This document shows, piece by piece, positions 1 through 10,261 of a stretch of DNA of 64,000 bases. A model generated the notes under the pieces. That model was not told the origin of the DNA. It saw nothing but the letters and a program-made list of their open reading frames with translations, and did not search any database. The DNA is from Salinicola halimionae. Lineage in GTDB: Bacteria > Pseudomonadota > Gammaproteobacteria > Pseudomonadales > Halomonadaceae. Location: contig NZ_PZJQ01000004.1 in assembly GCF_003206065.1 (NCBI RefSeq), positions 823,913-887,912 on the forward strand. Reading direction: 5' to 3'. Each line of letters opens with the position of its first letter. The stretch's first letter is position 1. The translations under genes were made by a program, and so were the position numbers.

Positions 1-45
1 AGACGGGGGCTTCGGGGCGATACCGGTGAAATTCCTCGAACGATG

Positions 46-2514
46 CTAAGCGGTGGCCTTGCCCTCGGTCGTTGCCGATTCTTCCACTGCCTTGCGGGTG
101 ACGAAGGCATCGAACGCGAAGTCATCGACCGTCAGCATTTCCAGCACTTCGGCTTCGTGAGCGCGCATGAATGCGGCATCTTCATCGCTCAACAATCCGG
201 TTTCGTGTGCCGCATCGATCCACTGTTCAGGATGCAGCGCGACCTCGGGCAGCGCCTTCTTGCCCCGCGCCTTGTTGAGAGTGCGGTAAATCGCTTCGGC
301 ACGTTCGGCGTTGGCGAGCAGAGCGTTGTAGCGCGCCAGCGCGTTGTCCTTCTGACCCTCTTCCCAGGTATCCCAGGTATTGCGGGTCAATTTGTGACGC
401 AGTGCACTGTCGGTGGAGATCGCCTTGGCGATTTCGCGGGTCAGCGTGTCCTGCGGCTTGTGCCAGCGACGTCCCACCGGCTGGGTCACGAACGACAGCG
501 TCATGCCTAGCGCGCGATTGGGCAGGTTGTCGAACAGATCCGTCATGGCTTGCTCGGCGCGATTCAGCAGCAACTGACAGCTGTAATGAAACAGCGCGGC
601 TTCATTGTCGACCCGGTCCGTCTCGTGCCACTGCTTGAGCACCATCGACAACAGATACAGATTCGACAGCACATCGCCAAGGCGCGCCGAGATCATCTCT
701 CGCTGCTTGAGCTTGGAGCCGAGGCTCGCCATGGCCGCATCCGCACACAGGCTGAAAGCAGAAGAGAGGCGTGCGGCATCCTGCGCATAGGGGGCGGCGA
801 CGGCATCGAACGGCACGCCCGGTTTGCCCAGTCCCAGCGCCTGGGTAAAGGCGCGGGCGCCGTTGCCGAAGATCAACCCGATATGGCGGAAGAACAGGCG
901 GTCGAAGGCGTCGAAATCGTCGGCATCCTTGGCCGCCAGTTCGTCGAGAACGTAGGGATGGCAGCGGATCGCGCCCTGACCGAAGATCATCAGGTTGCGC
1001 GTCATGATATTGGCGCCCTCGACGGTGATCGATACCGGGTTGGCGCTGTAGCCGATGCCGAGATAGTTTCGCGGCCCCAGCGTCACCGTGCGGCCGCCAT
1101 GGACATCCATGGCGTCGGCCAGCACGTCACGCTGGAACTCGGTCAACTGACTTTTGAGAATCGCCGACGGTACTGCCGGTTTGACACCGTGATCGATGGT
1201 GTTGGCGGTCTGAATGACCGCCGCCTGCGAGATATAGGCTTTGGCGGCGATGCGCGCCAGTGGTTCCTGCACGCCTTCCATGTCCGCCACGGCGATATTG
1301 AACTGGCGCCGGATGCGAGTGAAGCCGCCGCTCCAGCCCACCGCGTAGCGACCGATCCCCGCAGCGCCCGACGGCAGCGTGATACAGCGACCGACCGAGA
1401 GACACTCGACCAGCATGCGCCAGCCTTGGCCGGCCATGTCGAGTCCGCCGATCAGGTAATCAAGGGGAATGAACACGTCCTTGCCACGAATCGGCCCGTT
1501 CATGAAAGGACTGCCGATTGGATGGTGTCGGCGGCCGATCTGCAATCCCTCGGTCTCGCGGGGAATCAGTGCGCAGCTGATGCCGATATCGCTTTCGCCG
1601 CGTTCCAGCAGGTTGTCCGGGTCGAACATGCGGAAAGCGAGACCCACCACGGTGGCGATAGGCGCCAGCGTGATCCAGCGTTTGTCGAACGTCAGCTTGA
1701 GCCCCAGCACTTCTTCGCCATCATGGATGCCACGACAGACGATACCGACGTCCGGAATCGAAGTGGCGTCGCTGCCGGCGCGCGGGCCGGTCAGTGCGAA
1801 GCAGGGGATCTCGCGGCCGTCGGCAAGACGCGGCAGGTAATGATCCTTCTGCGCTTCGGTGCCGTATTTCAACAGCAGCTCGCCTGGGCCGAGGGAGTTG
1901 GGCACGCCAACGGTGCTCATCAGCGTCTCGTTGAAGGCAAGTTTCTGCAGCACCGCAGACTGCGCTTTGGCGGAAAAGCCTAGGCCGCCGTAGGCCTTGG
2001 GAATGATCATCCCGAAGAAGCGCTCATTCTTCAGGTAGGTCCAGAGCGCTTCGGGCATGTCGGCACGTTCGCGGGCGATCTCCCACGCGTTGCACATGCC
2101 GGCGGCGACAGAGCACTGGTGGTCGACGAACGCCTGCTCCTCTTCGCTCAGCCCCGGGTTATCAAAGTCGAGCAGCCTCTGCCAGTTGGGGCGGCCACTG
2201 AAAAGCTCGCCGTCCCAGGCCACGGTGCCGGCATCCAGCGCGACGCGTTCGGTTTCGGAGACGCGCGGGGCGATTTTCTTGAACAGCGCGAACAGCCTTG
2301 GTGACAACCACAAGCGGCGGATCGGCTTGAGACCACAGACGGCCACGCCGATCGCCGCAATCAGCAGCAACGTGCCGATCACTTCGGCATCCAGCGCCAG
2401 CCCGGCGATACCCAGTATCGCCAGCACGGCGATTGCCGCAAGCGCGCCGGCTTCACGACGCATGACGACCAGACAGCCAACGACGGCCAGGACGATGAGC
2501 AGCAGTGTGATCAT
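46..2514 (-). CDS. fadE: Acyl-CoA dehydrogenase FadE
   Basis: This 822-residue protein matches the large FadE type (E. coli FadE is about 814 residues) that catalyses the first, FAD-dependent step of fatty-acid beta-oxidation. The first 65 residues hold two hydrophobic segments, as in membrane-associated FadE. An acyl-CoA dehydrogenase core follows (PKAYGGLGFSAKAQS, FALTGPRAGSDA near the substrate/FAD site, MDVHGGRTV), then the family-specific C-terminal extension. The ATG at 2514 has a GGAG ribosome site about 6 nt upstream. It is a single-gene unit downstream of the mdt operon. A near-perfect palindrome at 2538-2557 sits just upstream and resembles PsrA sites. Family assignment is secure; chain-length specificity cannot be read. 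Confidence 0.95.
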   Translation of the reverse strand: MITLLLIVLAVVGCLVVMRREAGALAAIAVLAILGIAGLALDAEVIGTLLLIAAIGVAVCGLKPIRRLWLSPRLFALFKKIAPRVSETERVALDAGTVAWDGELFSGRPNWQRLLDFDNPGLSEEEQAFVDHQCSVAAGMCNAWEIARERADMPEALWTYLKNERFFGMIIPKAYGGLGFSAKAQSAVLQKLAFNETLMSTVGVPNSLGPGELLLKYGTEAQKDHYLPRLADGREIPCFALTGPRAGSDATSIPDVGIVCRGIHDGEEVLGLKLTFDKRWITLAPIATVVGLAFRMFDPDNLLERGESDIGISCALIPRETEGLQIGRRHHPIGSPFMNGPIRGKDVFIPLDYLIGGLDMAGQGWRMLVECLSVGRCITLPSGAAGIGRYAVGWSGGFTRIRRQFNIAVADMEGVQEPLARIAAKAYISQAAVIQTANTIDHGVKPAVPSAILKSQLTEFQRDVLADAMDVHGGRTVTLGPRNYLGIGYSANPVSITVEGANIMTRNLMIFGQGAIRCHPYVLDELAAKDADDFDAFDRLFFRHIGLIFGNGARAFTQALGLGKPGVPFDAVAAPYAQDAARLSSAFSLCADAAMASLGSKLKQREMISARLGDVLSNLYLLSMVLKQWHETDRVDNEAALFHYSCQLLLNRAEQAMTDLFDNLPNRALGMTLSFVTQPVGRRWHKPQDTLTREIAKAISTDSALRHKLTRNTWDTWEEGQKDNALARYNALLANAERAEAIYRTLNKARGKKALPEVALHPEQWIDAAHETGLLSDEDAAFMRAHEAEVLEMLTVDDFAFDAFVTRKAVEESATTEGKATA

Positions 2515-2537
2515 GATGGACTCCGAGAGGAAACGAA

Positions 2538-2557
2538 ATTCAGACGAGCGTTTGAAT
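2538..2557 (-). promoter_or_regulatory. Candidate PsrA-like operator upstream of fadE
   Basis: ATTCAGACG-AG-CGTTTGAAT is an inverted repeat with 8 of 9 arm positions matching. Read on the minus strand its core is CAAAC-GCTC-GTCTG, one mismatch from the AAAC-N4-GTTT pattern described for PsrA-type regulators of fatty-acid oxidation. It lies 24-43 bp upstream of the fadE start codon. A similar palindrome precedes aceA at 29059. The identity of the regulator is inference. Confidence 0.45.
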
Positions 2558-2653
2558 TTGATTTCCAGACTAGCGGATCCCGCGACGGCTGACTAGAGGA
2601 CCTCAACTTATCCTTTTGGCTAGCGCCGATTTCAGGGCGCCGTATCCGGCACC

Positions 2654-5600
2654 CTACGCCTCGTTGCCCTGGAGCGAGGCTATCTGTCTTGGCCGCAGCC
2701 GACGGTGCAACCTGTCGAGATAGAGATAGACCACCGGCGTGGTGTAGAGCGTCAATATCTGGCTGATGATCAAGCCGCCGATGATGGTGATCCCCAGCGG
2801 CGCCCGCAGGCCGGCGTTTTCGTCGGTGCCGATCAACAGCGGCAGGGCGCCGAGCAGTGCCGCCAGGGTGGTCATCATGATCGGTCGGAAGCGTACCAGT
2901 GCGGCGTGACGAATCGCTTCCTGCGGCGACATGCCCTGATCGCGTTCACAGACCACGGCGAAGTCGACCAGCATGATGGCGTTTTTCTTGACCACGCCGA
3001 TCAGCAGGATGATGCCGATCAGCGCGATCAGCGTGAACGGCGTATCCAGCAGCATCAGAGCCAGCAGTGCGCCGACACCGGCGGAGGGCAGCGTCGACAG
3101 AATCGTCAGTGGGTGAATGTAGCTCTCGTAGAGTATCCCCAGCACCAGGTAGACCGTGATCAATGCGGCGAGGATCAGCCACGGCATCGCTTCGATGCCG
3201 CTCTGGAAGGTGCCGGCACTACCTTCGAAATCGACCTGTACCGACGTCGGCAGATGGAGTTCGTCGACCGCCTGGCGAATGCGCGCGGTGGCATCGCCCA
3301 ACGAGACGCCGTCCTCGAGATTGAACGAGATCGTCGAGGCCGCGAACTGGCCCTGATGGTTGACGGTGACCGGCGTGGTGCTGCGCTCGACGTGGCTGAA
3401 CGCCGAAATGGGGATCATCTCGCCGTCGCTTCCGCTGACGTAGAGGTCGCTGATGGCATCGGGTGCCTGACGATAGGGCGCGCCCACCTCCATCACCACA
3501 TAGCGCTGCTCGTCGGCATCGTAGAGACTTACCACCTTGCGCTGGGCGAAAGCGTTTCCCAGGACGGTGTCGATGGTGCGCATGTCGATGCCCAGGCGGG
3601 AGGCGGTATCTCTATCCACCACCAGCCTGGCGGCCAGGCCATCGCCACGATTGTCACTATCGACGCCGGTAATGCCGTCGACCTGCTGCATCGCCTGCTG
3701 GACCTGGCTGGCACCGTCGTCAAGCAGATCGAGATTGTCGCTTTTCAGTGTGATCTCGTATTGCGAGGCGCTGCTGGAGCGTCCGCCGACGCGAATGTCC
3801 TGTAGCGGAAACATGAACGTACTGACCCCGGTCAGCCCCTGCAGGTTGGCGGTCAGGCGGTTGCCGATCGATTGCGTCGAGCCCTGGCGACCCGGCTTCA
3901 GAGTGATGAACAGCGTCGCTGAGGAGCCGCCGCGGCCCGGCCCGCCGCTGCCCATGAAGCCCAAAACGCTGTCGACGGCAGGATCGGTCAGCAATCGCTC
4001 GCGAACCTGACCGAGCTTCTCCGATACGGCCTCGAACGACAATGACTGATCGCCGCGCATGGTGCCCAGCAGGCGGCCGGTATCCTGATCCGGAATGAAC
4101 CCTTTGTCGACGGCAGTATAGAGATAGCCATTGAGTACGATCACCGCCACCAGCGATAGCAGGGTGAGACGGCGATGCGCCAGCGCGATGTCGAGGGTGC
4201 GCGCATAGCCACGCAGAAACCAGCTCCCGAACGTGGCCAAACCGCGCTCCCAGGCGGGTTGCCGCTCCCGTCGGGCATGCGGTTTGAGCCAGCGCGCGCA
4301 GAGCATTGGCGTCAGTGTCAGCGAGACCAGCAACGACACGCCGATCGCCAGCGACAGCGTGACCGCGAATTCGTGGAACATTCGGCCGATGAAGCCGCCC
4401 AGCAGTAGCAGGGGAATGAACACCGCCACCAGCGACACGCTCATCGCGGTCACCGTGAAGCCGACTTCCTTGGCGCCGAGTAGCGCGGCCTGGAACGGCT
4501 TCACGCCCTGTTCGATATGGCGGGCGATATTTTCGACCACCACGATGGCGTCGTCGACCAGAAAGCCGATCGACACGATCAGCGCCATCAGCGACAGCGT
4601 ATCGAGCGAAAAGTCGAACACCCACATCATTGCGAAGGTACCCACCAGCGACACCGGTATCACGACGCTGGGGATGATCGTGGCACGGGCATTGCGCAGA
4701 AACAGGAACACCACCAGTACGACCAGCACCACCGCCAATAGCAGCGTCAGCTGGGTTTCATGCAGCGACGCTTGAATGCCGGGCGCACGGTCGAGCTGAA
4801 CGCTGAGGTTGACGTTCTGCGGCAGCAGGCTCTTCACCTCACCAAGACGTTCGCGTACGCCGGCGATGGTATCGATGATGTTGGCACCGCTGGCGCTGCT
4901 GATCACCAGCAGCACGGCGGGTAGCTCGTTCTGGAAGCCGACGTTGTAGCGGTCTTCCACACCGTCGGTGATGGTTGCCACGTCACCCAGTCGCATCAGC
5001 GAGCCGTCGTCGCCGCGAGCGATCACGATCTGGCTGTAGCCGCTTGCTTTCAACAGTTGGGAATCGGTCTGCACTTCCCAGCGGTGGTCGATGGTCTGCA
5101 CGAAGCCGGTCGGCGACTGCGTCGTGGCAGCGCGCAGCGCACCGGCGACCGCATCGAGAGTGATGCCGGCGTGGTTGAGCTTGCGCGGATCGATCGAGAC
5201 GCGTACCGCCGGCGACGAGCTGCCGCCGACGTTGACATCGCCGACACCCGGCACCTGCGCGATCGGCGGGGCGATCTTGCTGTCGGCGAGCTGATAGAGC
5301 TCGCTGGTGGGAATGGAGTCGGAGGTCAGCGACATGATCATCACCGGCGCCGATGCCGGATTCAGCTTGCGATAGTGAGGACGGCTGGTCATGGCGCTGG
5401 GTAGCAGCGGCTGGGCATCATTGATGGCAGCCTGCACCTCCTGGGCGGCCACGTTGATGTCCTTGTCGAGATCGAACTGGATGATCACTCGGGTGGAGCC
5501 GTCCGAGCTCGACGACGTCATCTGGGTGATACCTGGAATCCGCCCCAGCGAGCGCTCCAGCGGTGTCGCCACCGTTGACGCCATGGTCTCCGGATTGGCC

Positions 5601-5758
5601 CCGCTGAGGCTCGCCGACACCATGATGGTCGGGAACGACACATTGGGCAGCGGCGCCACCGGCAGCCGATCGTAGGCGAGCGACCCCAGCAACACGATGG
5701 CCAGTGCCAGCAGGATCGTCGCGATCGGTCGGCGAACGAAGGGCGACGACAGACTCAC
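2654..5758 (-). CDS. mdtC: RND efflux permease, MdtC-type
   Basis: This 1034-residue inner-membrane proton/drug antiporter belongs to the hydrophobe/amphiphile RND family. It has the usual order: N-terminal membrane helix (PIATILLALAIVLLG), a large periplasmic domain, helices 2-6 with the proton-relay aspartates (FLVDDAIVVVENIARH), a second periplasmic domain and the C-terminal helices (IGVVKKNAIMLVDFA). The GTG start at 5758 overlaps the stop of the preceding permease gene by 4 nt (GTGA), so the two are translationally coupled. Two unlike permeases with one adaptor is the MdtABC/MuxABC arrangement, in which the permeases form a heterotrimer. No outer-membrane TolC-like gene is present here. 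Substrates cannot be deduced. Confidence 0.88.
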   Translation of the reverse strand: MSLSSPFVRRPIATILLALAIVLLGSLAYDRLPVAPLPNVSFPTIMVSASLSGANPETMASTVATPLERSLGRIPGITQMTSSSSDGSTRVIIQFDLDKDINVAAQEVQAAINDAQPLLPSAMTSRPHYRKLNPASAPVMIMSLTSDSIPTSELYQLADSKIAPPIAQVPGVGDVNVGGSSSPAVRVSIDPRKLNHAGITLDAVAGALRAATTQSPTGFVQTIDHRWEVQTDSQLLKASGYSQIVIARGDDGSLMRLGDVATITDGVEDRYNVGFQNELPAVLLVISSASGANIIDTIAGVRERLGEVKSLLPQNVNLSVQLDRAPGIQASLHETQLTLLLAVVLVVLVVFLFLRNARATIIPSVVIPVSLVGTFAMMWVFDFSLDTLSLMALIVSIGFLVDDAIVVVENIARHIEQGVKPFQAALLGAKEVGFTVTAMSVSLVAVFIPLLLLGGFIGRMFHEFAVTLSLAIGVSLLVSLTLTPMLCARWLKPHARRERQPAWERGLATFGSWFLRGYARTLDIALAHRRLTLLSLVAVIVLNGYLYTAVDKGFIPDQDTGRLLGTMRGDQSLSFEAVSEKLGQVRERLLTDPAVDSVLGFMGSGGPGRGGSSATLFITLKPGRQGSTQSIGNRLTANLQGLTGVSTFMFPLQDIRVGGRSSSASQYEITLKSDNLDLLDDGASQVQQAMQQVDGITGVDSDNRGDGLAARLVVDRDTASRLGIDMRTIDTVLGNAFAQRKVVSLYDADEQRYVVMEVGAPYRQAPDAISDLYVSGSDGEMIPISAFSHVERSTTPVTVNHQGQFAASTISFNLEDGVSLGDATARIRQAVDELHLPTSVQVDFEGSAGTFQSGIEAMPWLILAALITVYLVLGILYESYIHPLTILSTLPSAGVGALLALMLLDTPFTLIALIGIILLIGVVKKNAIMLVDFAVVCERDQGMSPQEAIRHAALVRFRPIMMTTLAALLGALPLLIGTDENAGLRAPLGITIIGGLIISQILTLYTTPVVYLYLDRLHRRLRPRQIASLQGNEA

Positions 5759-8700
5759 GGCTTGGCCTCGACCGAGCTGCCGTCATGATCGTCGTCACGA
5801 CCGGCTTCGTCATCGCGACGGCGGCGTGCAGCCAGTCGATTCCAGCGTGACGCCAGGCGATCGAAAAACAGATAGATAACCGGCGTTGTGAACAGCGTCA
5901 GTAGCTGGCTGAACAGCAGTCCGCCGACCATGGTGATACCCAGCGGCTGGCGAAGCTCGGCGCCGTAACCGCTGGCGAACATCAGCGGCAGCGCGCCCAG
6001 CAGCGCTGCGAACGTGGTCATCATGATCGGTCGGAAACGCAGCAGCGCCGCGGTGTGAATCGCCTTTGCCGCCGACATGCCGCGCTCGCGCTGCGCCTCC
6101 AGCGCGAAGTCGATCATCATGATGGCGTTCTTCTTGACGATGCCGATCAGCAGGATGATGCCGATGATTGCCACCAGCCCCAGCGAGTAGCCACTGATCT
6201 GCAGTGCCAGCAGCGCACCGATGGCCGCGGAGGGCAGCGTCGAGAGAATCGTCAGCGGGTGGATATAGCTCTCGTAGAGAATGCCCAGCACGATGTACAT
6301 GGTGACGATGGCGGCGAGGATCAGCCACAGCGTATCGCTGGTGGAATTGGTATACGCCAGTGCCGACCCGCGATAGTCGAGCGTGGTCTGGTCGCTCAGC
6401 GTTTCTCCCGCCGCCCGGTCGACCGCATCGAAGGCGTCCGACAGCGAGTAGCCGTCGGCCACGGCGAACGACATCAAGGCCGACGGAAACTGATTCTGAC
6501 GCTGCAGCGATAGCGGCGTGGTGCGCTCGGTCAGCGTGACCAGCGTCGACAGCGGCACCAGCTCGTCGTCGTCATTGCTCACGTAGAGACGCGACAGCGC
6601 CGCCGGGCCGTCATCGTTGCCCGCATTGGCGGCAAGCACGACTCGATACTGGCTGGCCTGGGTGAAGATGGTCGAAATCAGGCGCTGGCCGAAGGCATCG
6701 TAGAGCGCATCGTCGATATCCGCGACGCTGATCCCGAGGCGCCCCGCGCGTGCACGGTCGATGGTGACCTCGAGCTTGCGTCCCTCGTTCTGCACGTCGC
6801 TGCTGACGCTGGCGATGGCTGGCGAGCGTTTGAGCGCCTCCATCAGTTTATCGGCATCGGCGTTCAATGCCTCGCGATCGCCCTGAGTCAGCGAGAACTG
6901 ATAGGGGTACCGGCTGATGGTGTCTTCCAGCGTCAGATCCTGCACCGGCTGTAGCGCCAGAGTCAGGCCGGGAATGTCGTGGCTGGCGTCACGCAGGCGC
7001 GTCAGCACGCTGTTCAGGTCGCCGCGCTCGTCCAGCGACTTGAGGTTGATCGAGATGCGGCCGCCATTGAGGGTGGTATTGGTACCGTCGATGCCCACGC
7101 TCGAGGAAATGCTCTCGACGTCGGGATCCTCGAGCAGACGATCGACGAGCTGCTGTTGGCGAGCGGACATTGCCTCGAACGACGTCGACTGCGTGGCGGT
7201 CGTGGTGCCGCGAATGACGCCGGTATCCTGCACCGGAAACAATCCTTTGGGCGTGGCGAGAAACAGCAGCGCGGTGACCCCGAGAGTGGCGACCGCGACC
7301 AGCAGCGTCAGTGTCTGGTGGCCCAGAATCCAGTCCAGCGCGCGTTCGTAGCCACGCGTCACGCGCCCGAACAGCCCCTGGCGATTGCGTACCATCGTCT
7401 CGTCATCGGCTTCTGCATCGCTATCGTCTGCGGCCTCCGGGCGATGCTTCAGCCAGCGCGCACAGAGCATGGGGGTCAGCGTCAACGACACGAAAGCGGA
7501 GATCACGATCGAGATCGCCAGGGTCAACGCGAACTGGCGGAACAGTACGCCGACCACGCCGCTCATGAAGACCAGCGGTATCAGCACCGCCAGCAACGAG
7601 ATCGTCAGCGACAGAATGGTGAACGCGATCTGGCGGGAGCCCTTGAGCGCGGCGGCCATCGGCTTTTCACCTTTCTCGATGTAACGGGTGATGTTCTCCA
7701 GCACCACGATGGCATCGTCGATGACGAAGCCGGTGGCGATGGTCAGCGCCATCAGGGTCAGGTTGTTGAGGCTGAAGCCCGCCAAATACATCGCGCCGAA
7801 GGTGCCTACCAGCGACAGTGGCACCGCCAGACTGGGGATCAGCGTGGCCGGAATGTTGCGCAGGAACAGGAAGGTCACCATCACCACCAGAGCGATGGCG
7901 AGGATCAGCTCGAACTGCACGTCTTCCACTGCGGCGCGGATGGTAGTGGTGCGGTCGGTGAGAACCTTGACGTCGACACCGGCCGGTAGCGTGTTCTCCA
8001 GCGCCGGTAGGTTCTGCTTGATGGTGTCGGCCACGCCCACGACGTTGGCGCCGGGCTGACGCAGTACGTCGATCAGAATGGCGCCCTGGCGGTTGGCCCA
8101 GGCCGAGAGATTGGCGTTCTCGGCGCCATCCTCGACGCTGGCCACATCGGACAGGCGCAGCACCGAGCCGTTGTCGTTCTTGAGAATCAGAGCGCGATAG
8201 CCGCTCGCCGACAGCAGTTGATCGTTGGTATCGATGCTGTAGGCGCGGTAGGGGCCATACAGCGTGCCCTTGGCCTGATTGACGTTGGCCGCGTCGACGG
8301 CGCTGCGAACTGCCGCGAGATCGAGCCCATGAGCCGCGAGCTGGCGTGAGTCGACCGAAATGCGTACGGCCGGCTGATGACCGCCGGCCAGCTTGACCTG
8401 GCCCACGCCGCTGATCTGCGCGATCTTCTGAGCCATGCGGGTATCGACCAGATCGTAGACCTGGGTCAACGGCAACGTATCCGAGCTGACCGCCAGCGTC
8501 ATGATCGGAGTATCGGCCGGGTTGACCTTGCTGTAGCTGGGCGGGCGGGGTAGATCGTCGGGTAACAGCGTTTCGGCCTGACTCAGCGCGGCCTGGACTT
8601 CCTGCTCGGCGACGCCCATGTCCGAATCGAGCGAGAAGCGCAGCGTGATCAGCGAGGCGCCGCCGGTACTGGTCGAACTCATGTCCTCCAGCCCCGAGAT

Positions 8701-8919
8701 CTCGCCGAGTTCGTCTTCCAGCGGCGAAGTGACGTGAGAGAGCATCACGTCGGGGCCGGCCCCGGGGTAGAGCGTGGTGACCTGGATGGTCGGAAAATCC
8801 ACCTCTGGCAGCGACGAGATCGTCAGCAGCCGGTACGCCAGTGCGCCCGCTATCAGGATCGCCAGCATCACCAGTGACGTGGCGACTGGGCGCAGGATGA
8901 AGAGGCGAGACGGGTTCAT
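5755..8919 (-). CDS. mdtB: RND efflux permease, MdtB-type
   Basis: This 1054-residue RND transporter is paralogous to its downstream neighbour. It has an N-terminal helix (PVATSLVMLAILIAGALAY), the TM4 acidic pair in FVIDDAIVVLENITRY, and the C-terminal KKNAIMMIDFALEAQRERG segment. An acidic insert of about 20 residues (RPEAADDSDAEADDE) follows the LTPMLCARWLK motif and the tail is also acidic (RRRRDDEAGRDDDHDG), as is common in halophile proteins. The ATG at 8919 overlaps the adaptor stop codon (ATGA), and its own stop overlaps the next start. It is the first of the two permeases after the adaptor, hence the MdtB call. It is expected to work in a mixed trimer with MdtC. Confidence 0.88.
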   Translation of the reverse strand: MNPSRLFILRPVATSLVMLAILIAGALAYRLLTISSLPEVDFPTIQVTTLYPGAGPDVMLSHVTSPLEDELGEISGLEDMSSTSTGGASLITLRFSLDSDMGVAEQEVQAALSQAETLLPDDLPRPPSYSKVNPADTPIMTLAVSSDTLPLTQVYDLVDTRMAQKIAQISGVGQVKLAGGHQPAVRISVDSRQLAAHGLDLAAVRSAVDAANVNQAKGTLYGPYRAYSIDTNDQLLSASGYRALILKNDNGSVLRLSDVASVEDGAENANLSAWANRQGAILIDVLRQPGANVVGVADTIKQNLPALENTLPAGVDVKVLTDRTTTIRAAVEDVQFELILAIALVVMVTFLFLRNIPATLIPSLAVPLSLVGTFGAMYLAGFSLNNLTLMALTIATGFVIDDAIVVLENITRYIEKGEKPMAAALKGSRQIAFTILSLTISLLAVLIPLVFMSGVVGVLFRQFALTLAISIVISAFVSLTLTPMLCARWLKHRPEAADDSDAEADDETMVRNRQGLFGRVTRGYERALDWILGHQTLTLLVAVATLGVTALLFLATPKGLFPVQDTGVIRGTTTATQSTSFEAMSARQQQLVDRLLEDPDVESISSSVGIDGTNTTLNGGRISINLKSLDERGDLNSVLTRLRDASHDIPGLTLALQPVQDLTLEDTISRYPYQFSLTQGDREALNADADKLMEALKRSPAIASVSSDVQNEGRKLEVTIDRARAGRLGISVADIDDALYDAFGQRLISTIFTQASQYRVVLAANAGNDDGPAALSRLYVSNDDDELVPLSTLVTLTERTTPLSLQRQNQFPSALMSFAVADGYSLSDAFDAVDRAAGETLSDQTTLDYRGSALAYTNSTSDTLWLILAAIVTMYIVLGILYESYIHPLTILSTLPSAAIGALLALQISGYSLGLVAIIGIILLIGIVKKNAIMMIDFALEAQRERGMSAAKAIHTAALLRFRPIMMTTFAALLGALPLMFASGYGAELRQPLGITMVGGLLFSQLLTLFTTPVIYLFFDRLASRWNRLAARRRRDDEAGRDDDHDGSSVEAKP

Positions 8920-10202
8920 GAGGCGCTGCCGCGATTCGCACCGTTATCGCTGGGCCGCTTTGCCGCGTCACCGCTGGTCTGGTTCTCGGCGTCACCGCCG
9001 GCCGGGTCGGCGACCTCGTCGCTGGACTCTCCCGGCAGGGCATCGCTGACCACGCGTACCTTGGCGCCCTCGCGCAGGCTGTCGACACCGTCGACCACCA
9101 CGCGCTCTCCGGCCTCGACGCCTGACGAGAGCGCGCTCTGGGAGTTCTGGGTCGCCACCAGCGTGACGTCACGACGGGTGACGGTATTATCGTCCTTGAC
9201 CACGTAGACGTAGTTGCCGTTCTGGCCGGTCTGCACCGCGGGTTCGGGCACGATGACCTGATCGCGAAGAACCTGCGAGACCAGGCTGACATCGACGTAG
9301 GCGTTGGGATAGAGGCCACCGTCCGGATTGTCGAAAGTGGCTCTCAGCCGGATCGTGCCGGTAGCGCTGTTGATGTTGCTGTCGATGCTGCCGAGCCGAC
9401 CCGAATAGGTTTCGCCGTCGGTCCCGGTGACACTGACCTGAGGGCGATCGCCATCGGTCAGGCGACCCCTGACGGTATCGACGTAGCGGCTAGGCAGCGA
9501 GAAGATCACCGAGATCGGATTGAGCTGGGTAATGGTAACGATGGGGTCGTCGTCGCCGAGCTGGATGATGTTGCCGGGATCGACGTTGCGGATCCCGGCC
9601 ACGCCGGTGATCGGTGCGATGATATCGGTATAGTCGAGCTGTACCTGCGCGCTCTGGACGCCGGCCTGATCGCCGGATACGGCGCCCTGGTACTGGCGCA
9701 CCAGTTGACGCTGCTGCTCCAGTTCCTGCCGCGAGACGTAGTTGGTCTTGATCAGCTTCTCGTAGCGCGCCAGATCTTCACGGGCCGATGCCAATTGGGC
9801 CTGATCCTGGGCCAACTGCCCCTTGGCTTGATCCAGTTGAGCCTGATAGTCGCGCGGATCGACCTGGGCAAGCGACTGGCCTTTCTTGACCGTTTCGCCT
9901 TCCTCGAAATTGACCGACAGTAGTTGGCCTTCGACGCGCGGGCGCACCGCGACGCTCGAAAGCGGGCGCACCGTGCCCAGCGCGGTCAGTTCGATCGGCA
10001 GATCCCCCAGGCTGGCGGCGACGGCAGAGATAGCCGTCGCCGGCGGCGCGCCGCCGGCTTGCCCCTTGGCGGCATCGTTCGTTTCCGAATCGTCACTTCG
10101 ACCGAACACGTAGTAGGCGAGAGCGGCCGCGACAACGATCGGCAACAGCAGCCAGAGCCAGCGCAGTCGACGGGCGCGAGACGACGAAGGAGAAGAAGAC
10201 AT
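8916..10202 (-). CDS. mdtA: RND efflux periplasmic adaptor subunit, MdtA-type
   Basis: This 428-residue membrane-fusion protein links the RND permeases to an outer-membrane channel. An N-terminal membrane anchor (WLWLLLPIVVAAALAYYVF, about residues 14-33) is followed by a lipoyl/barrel-sandwich domain (RPRVEGQLLSVNFEEGETVKKGQ), a coiled-coil hairpin rich in Gln/Leu (about residues 110-165), and beta-barrel and membrane-proximal domains. The C-terminus is a low-complexity acidic tail (SSDEVADPAGGDAENQ). It is the first gene of a three-gene operon whose genes overlap by 4 nt each. Four GTAAA direct repeats lie 60-115 bp upstream of the start. No two-component regulator such as baeSR is nearby. 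Confidence 0.9.
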   Translation of the reverse strand: MSSSPSSSRARRLRWLWLLLPIVVAAALAYYVFGRSDDSETNDAAKGQAGGAPPATAISAVAASLGDLPIELTALGTVRPLSSVAVRPRVEGQLLSVNFEEGETVKKGQSLAQVDPRDYQAQLDQAKGQLAQDQAQLASAREDLARYEKLIKTNYVSRQELEQQRQLVRQYQGAVSGDQAGVQSAQVQLDYTDIIAPITGVAGIRNVDPGNIIQLGDDDPIVTITQLNPISVIFSLPSRYVDTVRGRLTDGDRPQVSVTGTDGETYSGRLGSIDSNINSATGTIRLRATFDNPDGGLYPNAYVDVSLVSQVLRDQVIVPEPAVQTGQNGNYVYVVKDDNTVTRRDVTLVATQNSQSALSSGVEAGERVVVDGVDSLREGAKVRVVSDALPGESSDEVADPAGGDAENQTSGDAAKRPSDNGANRGSAS

Positions 10203-10261
10203 GACGTAGAACGTTCCTTGTACTGGCTTTGCGACGATCGTGGTACACGAGTCGAACGAGC

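Noticed and set aside
550..1983. 477-codon plus-strand open frame opposite fadE
   Set aside because: Shadow frame of a high-G+C gene; composition is His/Gln/Arg-rich and has no recognisable domain.
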